A DNA stretch of 47,043 nt, from contig LKNA01000016.1 in NCBI GenBank assembly GCA_001564065.1, forward strand, positions 1 to 47,043. Reading direction: 5' to 3'. The DNA is from Chitinophagaceae bacterium T5-Br10_B2g13 (GTDB taxonomy: Bacteria; Bacteroidota; Rhodothermia; Balneolales; Balneolaceae). The notes under the pieces are model-generated. The model did no database searches. It had not been told where the DNA came from and saw only the letters and a program-made list of their open reading frames with translations. A program made the translations under genes and the position numbers. Below are positions 35,312 to 45,760 of this stretch, in pieces. Each line of letters begins with the position of its first letter. Positions within the stretch are counted from its first letter, which is position 1.

Positions 35312-37741
35312 ATGGCAGCCAAAATTTACGCTTTTCTTTCCCTGATTCTTCTCGGAGTTTTATTATTTATCTATTCCATCCCGCTGGGGCCCTTACCTGC
35401 CGTCGGTTCTTTCTTCCATCCGGTTACAGGATTCTGGGCCAATGCAGAAACACATCAGGTAAAAGGAGAAATATCACTCCACTCCGATCAGCTGCAGGAG
35501 CCGGTTGAAGTTTTTTTTGATGAGCGCGGCGTACCTCACATATTTGCACAGAATGATTACGACCTCTACTACACTCAGGGATATGTAACGGCCAGGGATC
35601 GACTTTTCCAAATGGAACTGCAAATACGGGCCGCCGGAGGGTATCTTGCCGAATGGCTGGGTGACGACCTGATTGAATATGATAAGAATCAGCGCCGGCT
35701 CGGCATGGTTTATGGAGCAGAGCGTGCTTTGGAGGAGATAACTTCTGATCCAATCGTATCCAACGCTATCCAGGCCTATGCCGACGGTGTGAATACATAT
35801 ATACAGTCATTAACGTACGAGAAATATCCCCTGGAGTATAAAATTTTAGGAGTTGAACCGGCCGAATGGAAACCCATTAATACGGCACTGCTTCTGAAAT
35901 ATATGACCCAGATGCTGGCTGCGCGATCGGAAGATGTAAGAACCAGTAACACAATGGCTCATCTTGGGGAAGAATTTGTGAACCGTTTTTTGAGCACGCG
36001 CCCGGACCTTATGGATCCGATCGTACCTCAGGAAAAAGAGTGGGATTTTAATGCACTTTCAGCAGCATCACCGGACCAACTCTATCAACCCACATTTACT
36101 CAGGAGATAGAGCTTTGGCAGCCTCACCCATTTAATGGCAGCAATAACTGGGTAGTAGACGGAACCAAAAGTGCCCATGGCTATCCTATTTTATCGAACG
36201 ATATGCATTTGAACATGAGCATGCCGTCCATTTGGTATGAAGTACAGCTGCACTCTCCTGATGTTAATGTTTATGGCGTAAGCCTTCAGGGTGCACCCAC
36301 CGTAATTGTCGGCTTTAATGATCACATTGCCTGGGGAGCTACAAATACAGGTGCAGACGTTATGGACTGGTACGAAATCACTTTCAGGGACAGTGACCGA
36401 AAGGAGTATCTGCACGACGGTTCATGGCTGCCTGTAGAGGAGCGAATTGAAACCATTCATACTAAATCGGGCGAGGTTGTACAAGACACGATTCTGTTTA
36501 CGCACCACGGTCCTGTTTATGAAACCCGTGAGGAAACACCCGTTACCCAAACCATTCAGAAAGATCACGCCCTAAAATGGATTGCTCACGAACCTTCAAA
36601 TGAGTTACTCACATTTTACAAACTGAACCGGGGCAAAAACTATGAAGAGTTCAAAGAGGCATTTATTACTTATCAGGCGCCGGCTCAGAATGTAAACTAT
36701 GCAGGAACAGATGGTAACATTGCTATTCAGACCGGGGGAAAGCTTCCGGTAAAATGGAAGTTCCAGGGACGAACTGTGAGCGATGGGTCCGATTCCAGAT
36801 ATGACTGGGTTGACTATATCCCTTATGAACAAAACCCGTATGCTTTAAATCCTGACAGAGGCTATCTCAGTGCTGCCAATCAGTATCCTGTTGATGACTC
36901 ATACCCCTACTATCTGGGTGAATCCTTTGCACCATTCGAGCGCGGCAAGAGGATAAATGATCGCCTCGCTGAAATGGAAAACATAACAGTGGACGATTTT
37001 AAAAATCTACTGCTCGATTCATACAGCTACCATGCCGAACGGTTGCTGCCAATACTCTTGAACACGATTGATCTGCACCAAGCCGGAGAATCAGAAAAAG
37101 AGATTATCGACCTGCTTAGCGAGTGGGATTACAAAAATATCGGTGAAAAAATAGAGCCCACAGTATTCAGGCAGTGGTGGCGAGAGCTTTACAGTTTAAT
37201 TTGGGATAGTAAGTTCAACACCGGAATTCCCATGAGAAAACCGGACCGTGATGTTACAGTTGATTTGATCGTCAACAACCCCGATTCGCCATGGTTCAAT
37301 AACCCGGAAACAGAAGTAACAGAAACTTTTTCCGATCTGGTTTACCCAGCATTCGAACAGGCCCTGATCAATCTGAACAACAGGTTTGGCGCCGACAGAG
37401 ATAACTGGAAATGGGGATACTACAACAACACAAACCTCAACCATTTAGGACAGATACCCGGCATGGGCATTTATGACCTCTTCACTGACGGCAGTAATGA
37501 GTCAATCAATGCAATTTGGGGTAGCCATGGCCCATCATGGAGAATGGTCGTAGAGCTCGACCCGGATGGAGTACGTGGATATGGCGTCTATCCGGGAGGT
37601 CAAAGTGGTAATCCGGGATCGAAAACGTACGACGAGTTTGTTGAACCCTGGGCAAGCGGTGAGCTCTTCGAGCTGAAATATCTCAGAGAGAAACCTGGTC
37701 AGAGTCAGGAATACCCTCTTATTCTTCGTTTCAATTATTAG
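35312..37741 (+). CDS. Penicillin acylase-family Ntn hydrolase
   Basis: An 809-residue precursor of the penicillin G acylase/AHL acylase family, made as one chain and expected to self-cleave into alpha and beta subunits. An N-terminal hydrophobic segment (about 5-25) exports or anchors it. The alpha part has VEVFFDERGVPHIFA and the QGYVTARDRLFQMEL motif. Autocleavage should occur before S277 in NGSNNWVV, which then is the N-terminal nucleophile. A late NHLGQIPGMG-type segment and GSHGPSWRMVVEL are also typical. Substrates in this family include beta-lactams, acyl-homoserine lactones and other amides; which applies cannot be told. Confidence 0.92.
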   Translation: MAAKIYAFLSLILLGVLLFIYSIPLGPLPAVGSFFHPVTGFWANAETHQVKGEISLHSDQLQEPVEVFFDERGVPHIFAQNDYDLYYTQGYVTARDRLFQMELQIRAAGGYLAEWLGDDLIEYDKNQRRLGMVYGAERALEEITSDPIVSNAIQAYADGVNTYIQSLTYEKYPLEYKILGVEPAEWKPINTALLLKYMTQMLAARSEDVRTSNTMAHLGEEFVNRFLSTRPDLMDPIVPQEKEWDFNALSAASPDQLYQPTFTQEIELWQPHPFNGSNNWVVDGTKSAHGYPILSNDMHLNMSMPSIWYEVQLHSPDVNVYGVSLQGAPTVIVGFNDHIAWGATNTGADVMDWYEITFRDSDRKEYLHDGSWLPVEERIETIHTKSGEVVQDTILFTHHGPVYETREETPVTQTIQKDHALKWIAHEPSNELLTFYKLNRGKNYEEFKEAFITYQAPAQNVNYAGTDGNIAIQTGGKLPVKWKFQGRTVSDGSDSRYDWVDYIPYEQNPYALNPDRGYLSAANQYPVDDSYPYYLGESFAPFERGKRINDRLAEMENITVDDFKNLLLDSYSYHAERLLPILLNTIDLHQAGESEKEIIDLLSEWDYKNIGEKIEPTVFRQWWRELYSLIWDSKFNTGIPMRKPDRDVTVDLIVNNPDSPWFNNPETEVTETFSDLVYPAFEQALINLNNRFGADRDNWKWGYYNNTNLNHLGQIPGMGIYDLFTDGSNESINAIWGSHGPSWRMVVELDPDGVRGYGVYPGGQSGNPGSKTYDEFVEPWASGELFELKYLREKPGQSQEYPLILRFNY

Positions 37742-37812
37742 ATGAGCACACGCTCTTCACTTTTCTAATTTAGGGCTTATGTAATGAGTGTTGTGACCCA
37801 TATTTTGAACCC

Positions 37813-38817
37813 ATGATAAAAAACGATTTCAAATCACCTCCTTCAACCTTAAACCCTCAGGGTGAGGAGAGAAAGGTAGGCTATGAGTTCGAATTTACCG
37901 GGATCTCTATGGAGATTGCATCAGAAATTGTACAAGATCTTTATGGCGGGAAGATTCATCAGGAATCAACCTACATCTATTCTGTGAAAAACACACTATT
38001 TGGAACATTCAAATTGGAACTGGATGCCCAGCTCTTGCGTGACAAAAAATATGAGGAGATATTTGAAAAATTGGGGATTAAGATCAGCACGTACAAAAAC
38101 AGGGAATCACTGGAAGATTCTCTAAAAGAGCTGGCCTCTTCCGTTGTACCTTTCGAAATCATCACCCCTCCCATCCACCTTTCCAGGATGAACAGGCTAA
38201 ACGAGCTGGTTCATGAATTGCGCGAACACAAAGCGAAAGGCACAGGAAGCTCGTTTATCTACGCGTTTGGCCTTCACCTAAACCCGGAAGTTTCAGACTC
38301 CTCCGTTGGGTCAATTTTAAATCATTTAAGGGCGTATGTACTGCTTGATCCATGGATTCGCAAAGATTCAAAAATTAATATCAGCCGGCAGATCACTCCG
38401 TATATTAATGAGTATGAAGAGGATTATATCATGCATATTCTCGATCCGGAGTACAATCCCAACTTAAAGCAGCTGATCAAAGACTATTTTAAATTTAAAA
38501 ACTCCCGCAATCGCCCCCTCGACATGTTGCCGCTGTTTATGTATTTGAATGAACAGCTGACCACTTCACTGCTTTCAGACACAATCACATCATCACGGCC
38601 AACGTATCACTACAGATTGCCAAACTGCTCGCTAGAAGATGAAAACTGGTCTTTAGCCCAGGAATGGAACCGGTGGGTACTGGTTGAAACACTCGCTTCT
38701 GATGAAAAATCGCTTAATCAATACTCCAGGGCATATCTGAAAATGAAACGAGAAACGCTTATACGCTTCGATAGTAAATGGATAAAACTCATGGACCGCT
38801 GGGTGAGAGATGTTTAG
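37813..38817 (+). CDS. Amidoligase-family (ATP-dependent COOH-NH2 ligase) protein
   Basis: 334 residues. The N-terminal GYEFEFTGI with E25 and E27, then an ELD segment (FKLELDAQ) about 40 residues later, and PFEIITPPIHLSRMNRL with conserved Glu, match the amidoligase family (glutamine-synthetase-like COOH-NH2 ligases). These are predicted to join an amine to a carboxylate using ATP. The family is known to occur next to class-I glutamine amidotransferase-like genes, and here its stop overlaps the start of such a gene by 8 bp. The cell role is unproven; the family has been proposed to make or modify peptides or small molecules. Confidence 0.85.
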   Translation: MIKNDFKSPPSTLNPQGEERKVGYEFEFTGISMEIASEIVQDLYGGKIHQESTYIYSVKNTLFGTFKLELDAQLLRDKKYEEIFEKLGIKISTYKNRESLEDSLKELASSVVPFEIITPPIHLSRMNRLNELVHELREHKAKGTGSSFIYAFGLHLNPEVSDSSVGSILNHLRAYVLLDPWIRKDSKINISRQITPYINEYEEDYIMHILDPEYNPNLKQLIKDYFKFKNSRNRPLDMLPLFMYLNEQLTTSLLSDTITSSRPTYHYRLPNCSLEDENWSLAQEWNRWVLVETLASDEKSLNQYSRAYLKMKRETLIRFDSKWIKLMDRWVRDV

Positions 38818-39589
38818 AAAAAAGCGACCTGTCATTGGAGTTACTGGTCCGAACGAAGGTGGCGGGGCAGCATGGTTTTTTACGGCACTCTCTGTCCGAT
38901 TAGCCGGTGGAACTCCACTTAGAATTACTCCGGAAAATCCTGCATCAATTGAACAGATTGAAGGTCTAATTCTGGGCGGCGGTGCGGATGTTGAACCTAA
39001 AAAATATGGACAGGAACGAATAGAGAAGTCCGTTTTGGTCAAAAATAAAAGAACGATCTTTGAATGGGTACTATCAATTATTTTCTTTCCTATCTACTGG
39101 ATTGGTCGCTACTTCCGATCAACGAAAACCGCTCCAATTGATATCGAAAGAGATAAACTTGAGCTTACCTTGCTGGAGCAGGCACTTGGTAAAAACATGC
39201 CTGTATTGGGCATTTGCAGGGGGATGCAGCTGATGAATGTTCACTTCCAGGGGACCCTCCATCAGGATATCAGCGGATTTTACACAGAACGGCCTCAAAT
39301 TGCATCCATTTTTCCCAAAAAAAGAGTAACCATACGGCAAAACTCAAAATTACATCAAATACTGGGAACCGACGTCTGTAACGTAAATGCCCTTCACAAT
39401 CAGGCTATTCACGATCCGGGTAAAGGAGTTCAGCTGGTGGCAAAGGAGCTCCATACCGAAATAACACAGGGCTTTGAACACTCCGGTTTTCCTTTTGTGA
39501 TTGGTGTACAGTGGCATCCTGAGTATCTGATTCAGATTAAGCGACAGAGAAACATCTTTAAGGAGCTCGTTAATAACGCCCGCGAGTAG
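38810..39589 (+). CDS. Peptidase C26/class-I glutamine amidotransferase-like protein with hydrophobic insert
   Basis: 259 residues of the gamma-glutamyl hydrolase-like (C26) family. The triad is complete: nucleophile C136 in VLGICRGMQLMN, H236 and E238 in GVQWHPEYL. GLILGGGADVEPKKYG at 52-67 is the oxyanion region. Between this and the RDKLELTLLEQA helix there is an added stretch (about 72-106) with a hydrophobic run, WVLSIIFFPIYWIG, which ordinary C26 enzymes lack; it may touch the membrane. The gene is translationally coupled to the amidoligase gene, so the pair probably builds and trims a gamma-glutamyl-type amide. Confidence 0.88.
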   Translation: MFRKKRPVIGVTGPNEGGGAAWFFTALSVRLAGGTPLRITPENPASIEQIEGLILGGGADVEPKKYGQERIEKSVLVKNKRTIFEWVLSIIFFPIYWIGRYFRSTKTAPIDIERDKLELTLLEQALGKNMPVLGICRGMQLMNVHFQGTLHQDISGFYTERPQIASIFPKKRVTIRQNSKLHQILGTDVCNVNALHNQAIHDPGKGVQLVAKELHTEITQGFEHSGFPFVIGVQWHPEYLIQIKRQRNIFKELVNNARE

Positions 39590-39650
39590 CACTCTTTCAC
39601 AAGAATTGTATTTTATAGGTTGTAAATGAGTTCAACCATTCTACTAAAAG

Positions 39651-40298
39651 ATGAAACGATCAATTATTGTTTGTCTCGCAGCTGCCCTGCTGATATTCAG
39701 CGGATGCCTGAAACCTATCTCAGAGCTCTATCCTGATGATCCGGAGCTCCGAACCATACCAGTCTATATTGTCAGCCATGGCTGGCATGCCGGTATAGCT
39801 ATTGAAACAGAATATGTTATCGCCAGCCTCCCTGAACATTCTGAGATACCTGAAACTAAATTCTTGAAATTCGGCTGGGGCGATGCAAGATATTACTCCG
39901 ACCCGGACGCAGGCTTTTGGCTCATGATGCGGGCAGCACTTCTTCCCACAAAAAGTGCCATTCAGGTTGTAGGGTTCGACATTCCTGTTCAGATGTACTT
40001 TTCGGGGAGTACAATTGTTGAAATAAAGATTACGGAAGAGGGAGCTGTTAAGCTGGGTGAGTTCGTGGATCAAACCATCAAAAAAGGTGACGACGGAAAC
40101 CCTGTTTACTACGCAGATGGTCTGTATAGAAACAGTCTGTTTTTTGAGTCGGACCGATTCTACATTTTGCCAAGAACATCAAACAAGTGGACAGCCAGAG
40201 CTCTTAGAAAAACAGGCTATCCTATTTCACCTTTTTATGCATTTACGTCAGGTAATGTCGTTCAGCAGGCGTCCAAAGATGGAGAAAAGATCAACTGA
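39651..40298 (+). CDS. DUF2459-family lipoprotein
   Basis: A 215-residue protein with a lipoprotein signal peptide; the lipobox is LIFSGC, modifying C19. The mature part matches the DUF2459 (TIGR02117) family: VYIVSHGWHAGIAI near the start, KFLKFGWGDARYYSDPDA, and a C-terminal TARALRKTGYPISPFYAFTSGNV. The family has no known function. It lies 61 bp after the amidoligase-glutaminase pair on the same strand and could be part of that transcript, giving a membrane partner. It is convergent with the ZIP gene, 6 bp apart. Confidence 0.87.
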   Translation: MKRSIIVCLAAALLIFSGCLKPISELYPDDPELRTIPVYIVSHGWHAGIAIETEYVIASLPEHSEIPETKFLKFGWGDARYYSDPDAGFWLMMRAALLPTKSAIQVVGFDIPVQMYFSGSTIVEIKITEEGAVKLGEFVDQTIKKGDDGNPVYYADGLYRNSLFFESDRFYILPRTSNKWTARALRKTGYPISPFYAFTSGNVVQQASKDGEKIN

Positions 40299-40304
40299 CC
40301 AAGT

Positions 40305-41126
40305 TTAGCCTAATGTAATATCCAGAACCATCATCACACAAAAACCGATAACCGTACCCATCGTTGCCAGATCCGTATTACCGGCTCGCTGAGAAGTCGG
40401 AATCAGCTCCTCAATAACTACAAAGATCATAGCTCCCGCTGCAAACCCTAGAGCATAGGGTAAAACAGGCTGTATGATTATAACAGCCAATGCACCGATA
40501 ACTGCAGATGGAGCATTCACAATACCTGAAAGCTGTCCATAATTAAAGCTTTTCCAGCGGGAAACTCCTTCCCCTCTTAATGGCATGGATACCGCCATCC
40601 CTTCGGGCAAATTCTGAATACTGATACCTATTGCCAGTGCTGTTGCAGCTGCTACTGTAGCAGTACCTGTAGGGTCCACACCCGAAGCCGCCGCTCCAAA
40701 AAGAACCCCTACAGCTAACCCCTCGGGTATATTGTGAAGTGTAATAGCCATTACAAGTAGCGTAGCCCTGCGCCATTTGGTCTGCACCCCCTCTGCCTCC
40801 TCTTCAGGAAGGCCTAAATGCAGATGTGGTACATAGGCATCTGCCAGACGGATAGTAAGAGCACCAATTATAAACCCTGCTGTTGCCGGTATCCACTTAA
40901 TCAAACCCAGTGACTCTGCCATCTCCATTGAAGGCTCCAGAAGAGACCAGATTGTAGCCGCAATCATAACACCTGCCGCGAACCCCAGGGATGCATCAAG
41001 AAATTTTCGGCTCACCTCTTTTTTCATAAAAATTACAGCCGCGCCAATGGATGTCGTAATCCAGCACCATGTGCCTGCTATAAATGCTTGCCAAATCGGA
41101 TGAAGATCTAAAAACCAGGAGACCAT
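40305..41126 (-). CDS. ZIP-family divalent metal transporter
   Basis: A 273-residue membrane protein with eight or so hydrophobic segments. The two metal-site motifs are present: HNIPEGLAVGVLFG in the fourth helix and SIQNLPEGMAVSMPLRG in the fifth. The first is HxxPEG with His; in the second the usual His is Gln (QNLPEG), a variant seen in GufA-type ZIP proteins. These transporters take up zinc, iron or manganese into the cytoplasm. Intervening histidines in the loop HLHLG (about 95-100) may bind metal. It is monocistronic. Confidence 0.92.
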   Translation of the reverse strand: MVSWFLDLHPIWQAFIAGTWCWITTSIGAAVIFMKKEVSRKFLDASLGFAAGVMIAATIWSLLEPSMEMAESLGLIKWIPATAGFIIGALTIRLADAYVPHLHLGLPEEEAEGVQTKWRRATLLVMAITLHNIPEGLAVGVLFGAAASGVDPTGTATVAAATALAIGISIQNLPEGMAVSMPLRGEGVSRWKSFNYGQLSGIVNAPSAVIGALAVIIIQPVLPYALGFAAGAMIFVVIEELIPTSQRAGNTDLATMGTVIGFCVMMVLDITLG

Positions 41127-41421
41127 AGAGTTTTACTGTTTTTGTTTTAAACATAAGAATTTTTAGCCTGCACTAAAACATTTATATCCTGATCCAACTG
41201 ACAGATCTATTGGTTTAAAAGATCTATAAATTTTACTGCCTCTATTTAAAAAAGTAGACCTGTGAAAGATGTTATGACTCTAAAAAAATCGTATCTTGCC
41301 AAGATAAAAGTATTGGAGTATTGCGGTAAAAGTTTCACTTCTCAGAGGTATGCTGAACCGTTTTTAAAAAAAGTTTGTTTGCTCAACAGATTCACATAAA
41401 GCAAAAAATATTATCCCGTCC

Positions 41422-44331
41422 ATGAAAATTTCATTTGACAAAGAACGCTTTGCAACCCGTCATATTGGGCCCGATGAAAAGCAGATTGAAGAGATGCTTA
41501 ACGTTTCCGGTGCCGAATCCATCAAACAGTTAATTGATGAGACTATTCCTGAAGGTATTCGATTGGAAAAACCTCTGGATCTGCCCGAGCCTTTGAGTGA
41601 GGTAGATTACATCAGCCATATTAAAGAGACAGCATCAAAAAATACGGTCTCCAAGTCGTACATCGGCATGGGTTATTACGACACGGTACTCCCGCATGTA
41701 ATATTGCGTAATGTCATGGAGAACCCGGGCTGGTATACGGCTTACACTCCCTATCAGGCGGAAATTGCCCAGGGCCGACTTGAAGCTCTGATCAATTTCC
41801 AGACCATGGTTTCAGATCTTACAGGCATGGAGCTTGCCAATGCATCACTCCTTGATGAAGGAACGGCTGCAGCAGAAGCTGCATCTATGCTATACGGACG
41901 TCGAAAAGGCAAGAAAAGAAAATCGGCAAATACACTTTTTGTTGCCGACACCTGCCACCCGCAGACTCTATCTGTTCTGAAAAACAGAATGGAACCTCTC
42001 GACATAACGCTCAAAATTGGAAAGCCGGAAGATGTAGATGTTACAGATCCTGAGCTGTTTGCTATGATTTTGCAGTATCCTGATACATTCGGGTCTGTAA
42101 ATGACTACACCTCGCTTATTGACGCAGCACACGTAAACGACGTATACGTAACTGTTGCCGCTGACCTGATGGCGCTAACACTCCTCACTCCTCCCGGAGA
42201 AATGGGAGCTGATGTTGTGGTCGGTTCCACACAGCGCTTTGGAATTCCTATGGGATACGGCGGACCGCATGCTGCCTACTTCGCCACCCGCGAAGAGTTT
42301 AAACGCCAAATTCCCGGCAGGATTATTGGAATTACGCAAGACACAGAAGGAAATGTTGCTTACCGTATGGCTCTCCAAACCCGTGAGCAGCATATTCGCA
42401 GAGAAAAAGCCACATCAAATATTTGTACGGCTCAAGTACTGTTAGCTGTGATCGCCGGATTTTACGCTGTTTACCACGGTCCCCAAGGCTTGAAGAGAAT
42501 TGCTTCCAAAATACACGGTCTTACAAAATTGACCGCAAAGGGATTACAAGAGCTGGGCTTCAGCATTACCAACGAACACTTTTTTGACACCATTACATTA
42601 ACTGACGTTGAGAGTGGTACTGTTGAAAAAGTAAAAACGCTTGCACTTCAGGAAGGTGTCAATTTCAGATATGAGAACGGTATGATTGGTGTTTCATTTG
42701 ATGAGGCCAAACACCTTGAAGATGTCGAGGAAGTTCTGAGTATTTTTGCTGAAGCAGCAGACAAAAAATTACCTTTTGATATCCGAGAGGCTTCAGAAAA
42801 TGTAGAGGTTGATTATCCTGACGACCTTACACGAACTTCAGACTATTTGGATCATCCTGTGTTCAACCAATACCACTCCGAACATGAGATGCTTCGCTAT
42901 CTTAAAGAGCTTGAAAATCGTGATCTCGACCTCACACACTCAATGATCTCTCTCGGATCGTGCACAATGAAGCTGAACGCAACTGCGGAGATGATTCCGC
43001 TCACATGGCCTGAGTTTGGAAAAATTCACCCGTTTGCTCCGCTTGATCAGGCTAAAGGATACCACCAGTTGTTTGATGAACTGGAAGATTGGTTAGCGGA
43101 GATTACCGGTTTTGACGCAATCTCACTTCAACCCAATTCGGGTGCACAGGGCGAGTATACCGGCCTGATGACGATCAGGGCTTATCACAGAGCTAACGGA
43201 GATGATAAGCGAAACGTAACGATCGTACCATCATCAGCTCACGGGACCAACCCTGCAAGTGCCGTAATGGCCGGAATGGAGGTAGTAGTTACCAAATGTG
43301 ACGATAATGGAAACATCGATCTTGACGATCTACGTGAAAAGGCTGAAAAATATAGCGACCGACTTTCAGCATTGATGGTTACATATCCGTCTACTCATGG
43401 TGTTTTTGAAGAAGATATTAAGGAAATATGTGAAGTGATTCACGAACATGGCGGATTGGTTTATATGGACGGTGCCAATATGAATGCTCAGGTTGGATTT
43501 ACATCACCTGCTGCAATCGGCGCAGATGTTTGCCATCTCAACTTGCATAAAACCTTTACGATTCCACACGGCGGCGGCGGCCCCGGAATGGGCCCGATTG
43601 GAGTGGTTGAAAAACTGACTCCTTTCCTACCGGGCCATGATGTGGTGGAGACCGGTTCTGATCAAGCAATCCCTGCCGTTGCAGCGGCAGCCTGGGGAAG
43701 TGCAAGTATCTTAACCATTTCCCATGCCTATATTCGCATGATGGGAGCTGAGGGACTCACTAAGGCAACCGAGGCTGCGATACTAAATGCAAACTATCTA
43801 AAAGACCGGCTGAAAGATCACTACCCGGTTCTTTATACCGGCAAGAGCGGGCGATCTGCACACGAATTTATCATAGACGTTCGTGGGTTTAAACAGAGTG
43901 CCGGCATAGACGCGCCTGATGTAGCCAAAAGACTGATGGATTATGGATTTCACGCGCCAACCATGTCATTCCCCGTTCCCGGAACATTGATGATTGAGCC
44001 GACTGAAAGCGAATCGAAGGAAGAGCTGGATCGGTTCTGTGAGGCAATGATTGGTATAAGAGATGAAATTCGTGAGATTGAGGAGGGTAAAGCAGATAAA
44101 GATGATAATGTTCTTAAAAATGCACCTCACACAATGCGCGTAATTGTCTCTGAAGAGTGGGCCCATCCATATACCAGGGAAGAGGCCGTATTCCCGCTGT
44201 CGCACCTTAGATTTAATAAGTTCTGGCCGGCAGTAAGCAGGGTTGATGACGCTTATGGAGATCGAAACTTGATTTGCTCATGCCTCCCGTTGGAGGAGTA
44301 TGCTGAGGGGCAGGAGCCGGCGACAGTTTAA
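41422..44331 (+). CDS. gcvP: Glycine dehydrogenase (decarboxylating), P-protein of the glycine cleavage system
   Basis: A full-length 969-residue P-protein. It begins with [17 protein letters not shown], the family start, and has the duplicated PLP-transferase fold. The N-terminal, non-catalytic half carries [22 protein letters not shown] and [20 protein letters not shown]. The C-terminal half carries [12 protein letters not shown] and the PLP-binding lysine K710 in [18 protein letters not shown]. It decarboxylates glycine and passes the aminomethyl group to lipoyl-H-protein. gcvT and gcvH are not adjacent. The 295-bp upstream gap holds an 8-bp direct repeat AGATCTAT (41203 and 41220) but no glycine riboswitch that I can see. 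Confidence 0.98.
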   Translation: MKISFDKERFATRHIGPDEKQIEEMLNVSGAESIKQLIDETIPEGIRLEKPLDLPEPLSEVDYISHIKETASKNTVSKSYIGMGYYDTVLPHVILRNVMENPGWYTAYTPYQAEIAQGRLEALINFQTMVSDLTGMELANASLLDEGTAAAEAASMLYGRRKGKKRKSANTLFVADTCHPQTLSVLKNRMEPLDITLKIGKPEDVDVTDPELFAMILQYPDTFGSVNDYTSLIDAAHVNDVYVTVAADLMALTLLTPPGEMGADVVVGSTQRFGIPMGYGGPHAAYFATREEFKRQIPGRIIGITQDTEGNVAYRMALQTREQHIRREKATSNICTAQVLLAVIAGFYAVYHGPQGLKRIASKIHGLTKLTAKGLQELGFSITNEHFFDTITLTDVESGTVEKVKTLALQEGVNFRYENGMIGVSFDEAKHLEDVEEVLSIFAEAADKKLPFDIREASENVEVDYPDDLTRTSDYLDHPVFNQYHSEHEMLRYLKELENRDLDLTHSMISLGSCTMKLNATAEMIPLTWPEFGKIHPFAPLDQAKGYHQLFDELEDWLAEITGFDAISLQPNSGAQGEYTGLMTIRAYHRANGDDKRNVTIVPSSAHGTNPASAVMAGMEVVVTKCDDNGNIDLDDLREKAEKYSDRLSALMVTYPSTHGVFEEDIKEICEVIHEHGGLVYMDGANMNAQVGFTSPAAIGADVCHLNLHKTFTIPHGGGGPGMGPIGVVEKLTPFLPGHDVVETGSDQAIPAVAAAAWGSASILTISHAYIRMMGAEGLTKATEAAILNANYLKDRLKDHYPVLYTGKSGRSAHEFIIDVRGFKQSAGIDAPDVAKRLMDYGFHAPTMSFPVPGTLMIEPTESESKEELDRFCEAMIGIRDEIREIEEGKADKDDNVLKNAPHTMRVIVSEEWAHPYTREEAVFPLSHLRFNKFWPAVSRVDDAYGDRNLICSCLPLEEYAEGQEPATV

Positions 44332-44498
44332 GAAATAAATTGTTATAAACTTAATACTTGAATTCATAAATACAATTGAATTGGTAAGCCGTAACTTAAT
44401 GTATTTAGTCAATTCAAGAATGTGGGTATTTATCCTTGAGTTCAGATAGCATATTATGCACTTATCAAAAACTTAGGCGATGGTTTTGGTGAATCATT

Positions 44499-45707
44499 TT
44501 ACTCCTTAAAATGAAGTACTTGCAATACCGGGTTACTACCCTCCTTCAACGAATTTGCAAGATTTACCAAATTCTGTGTATTAGGATGAGCATATAGCCC
44601 AGGTTCATTTTCGTAAATATGATTTAGCTCCCTGATGAGGTCGCCGGCTTCTATAATTGTGTAGAGTGCATCATCTGAACTTTCATAAATAAATGGTACA
44701 AAAGCATAGTCGATATCATTTGTAAATCTTCGGGGTCCGACTTTCGTTTCTTCAGTTACTTTGTCATGGATAACATTGTATTGAGAAGACCCTGTCCCAA
44801 CTCTGAAATGAACATATCTTCTCGTTTCATTGAAAAAAAACAAATTGATAACATAGTCTTTTTCAATCAGTTCCTTTTCACGGAATTCTACCCACTCATG
44901 GGGTATTCTACTATACTGTTGCCTTTTGGAAAAAACTTTTTCCGGGATTGAATGATCACCATAATCCAGGACATAACGTGGTGCAACCACATCCGAATTG
45001 ATTGAGTAAATTGTATCGGAGAGGTGTGGATAAAACTTTTTAACATTATTGTAAGTCGGAAACTTGCTTGCTACCATAAGCCGCATCTGCTCTCTTCCCT
45101 CTGGAATTGGAACTGCACTTTTTATTATTTCTCCATCACTCCCAAAAAAGAAAAGATTTTTACCGGAATCTGCATTCCTGATTTGCGTATTCAATGAGTT
45201 GCCCGCATAACCTACATACAAATCATCATCAAGATAAGTGAACCTGTAAATAAAAAAATCAAAATTGACCTCCCTGATGAACTCACCATTAAGATTATAA
45301 ACCACAATCTTGAATGCTCCAAGGGCATGTATCAAGTCATCTCCGCTCAAAATCACATCAGTCAAATGAGTAACTTCACCCGGCCCTCTACCTTCCGGTA
45401 TCAATATATTGTTTACATATCCTCCATTTTTTGAATAGATCCAAACCCGGTTCGCTGCTTCATCATAAAGCCCCAGATATCGATCATGAACCAATATTTT
45501 TCTAACTCTTCCTACCGGTACTCCATCCGGGGATCTTAAAGGCATATAAGAAATGCCTGAAAAATAGTCCGACATGTTTATTTCATCTGAAACCTTACTT
45601 AAATCTACATGGATGGTTTGAACGATTTCAGGATTATATTTCTGGTCTGATTCGTTATTACAACTGATAAATAACAGAATTGCAGTGAAAACAATCGTGT
45701 ATTTCAT
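44499..45707 (-). CDS. 6-bladed beta-propeller lipoprotein
   Basis: 402 residues from the ATG at 45707. It starts MKYTIVFTAILLFISC, a lipoprotein signal peptide with C16 as the lipidated residue. I chose this start because a longer in-frame ORF to 45764 would run through a strong hairpin and add a non-hydrophobic leader. The mature part has propeller-like segments (GRVRKILVHDRYLGLYDEAANRVWIY, then GRGPGEVTHLTDVILSGDDLIHAL, FKIVVYNLNGEFIREV). Such lipoproteins are often paired with short secreted peptides in Bacteroidota, as here. Function unknown. Confidence 0.82.
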   Translation of the reverse strand: MKYTIVFTAILLFISCNNESDQKYNPEIVQTIHVDLSKVSDEINMSDYFSGISYMPLRSPDGVPVGRVRKILVHDRYLGLYDEAANRVWIYSKNGGYVNNILIPEGRGPGEVTHLTDVILSGDDLIHALGAFKIVVYNLNGEFIREVNFDFFIYRFTYLDDDLYVGYAGNSLNTQIRNADSGKNLFFFGSDGEIIKSAVPIPEGREQMRLMVASKFPTYNNVKKFYPHLSDTIYSINSDVVAPRYVLDYGDHSIPEKVFSKRQQYSRIPHEWVEFREKELIEKDYVINLFFFNETRRYVHFRVGTGSSQYNVIHDKVTEETKVGPRRFTNDIDYAFVPFIYESSDDALYTIIEAGDLIRELNHIYENEPGLYAHPNTQNLVNLANSLKEGSNPVLQVLHFKE

Positions 45708-45721
45708 TAAATGCCGATAAA

Positions 45722-45748
45722 ATAGAGCCTCCATACAGTATGGAGGCT
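45722..45748 (-). terminator. Strong hairpin between the small peptide gene and the propeller gene
   Basis: Perfect 10-bp arms AGCCTCCATA (45726-45735) and TATGGAGGCT (45739-45748) enclose a 3-nt loop. On the minus strand the stem is followed by the T-rich CTATTTTAT. It lies 13 bp beyond the stop of the small peptide gene and 15 bp before the propeller start. It looks like an intrinsic terminator or attenuator that lets the first gene be expressed more than the second. Confidence 0.65.
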
Positions 45749-45760
45749 TAGTTTTAATTT

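Noticed and set aside
29870-41126. A single large biosynthetic gene cluster or genomic island
   Set aside because: Genes alternate in strand and function, with no transposase, integrase, tRNA-linked attachment site or shared pathway; only the amidoligase pair looks like a real unit.
41127-41421. Possible glycine riboswitch upstream of gcvP
   Set aside because: No GGAGAG-type or ACCGAAGG-type core was seen in the leader; only an 8-bp direct repeat.
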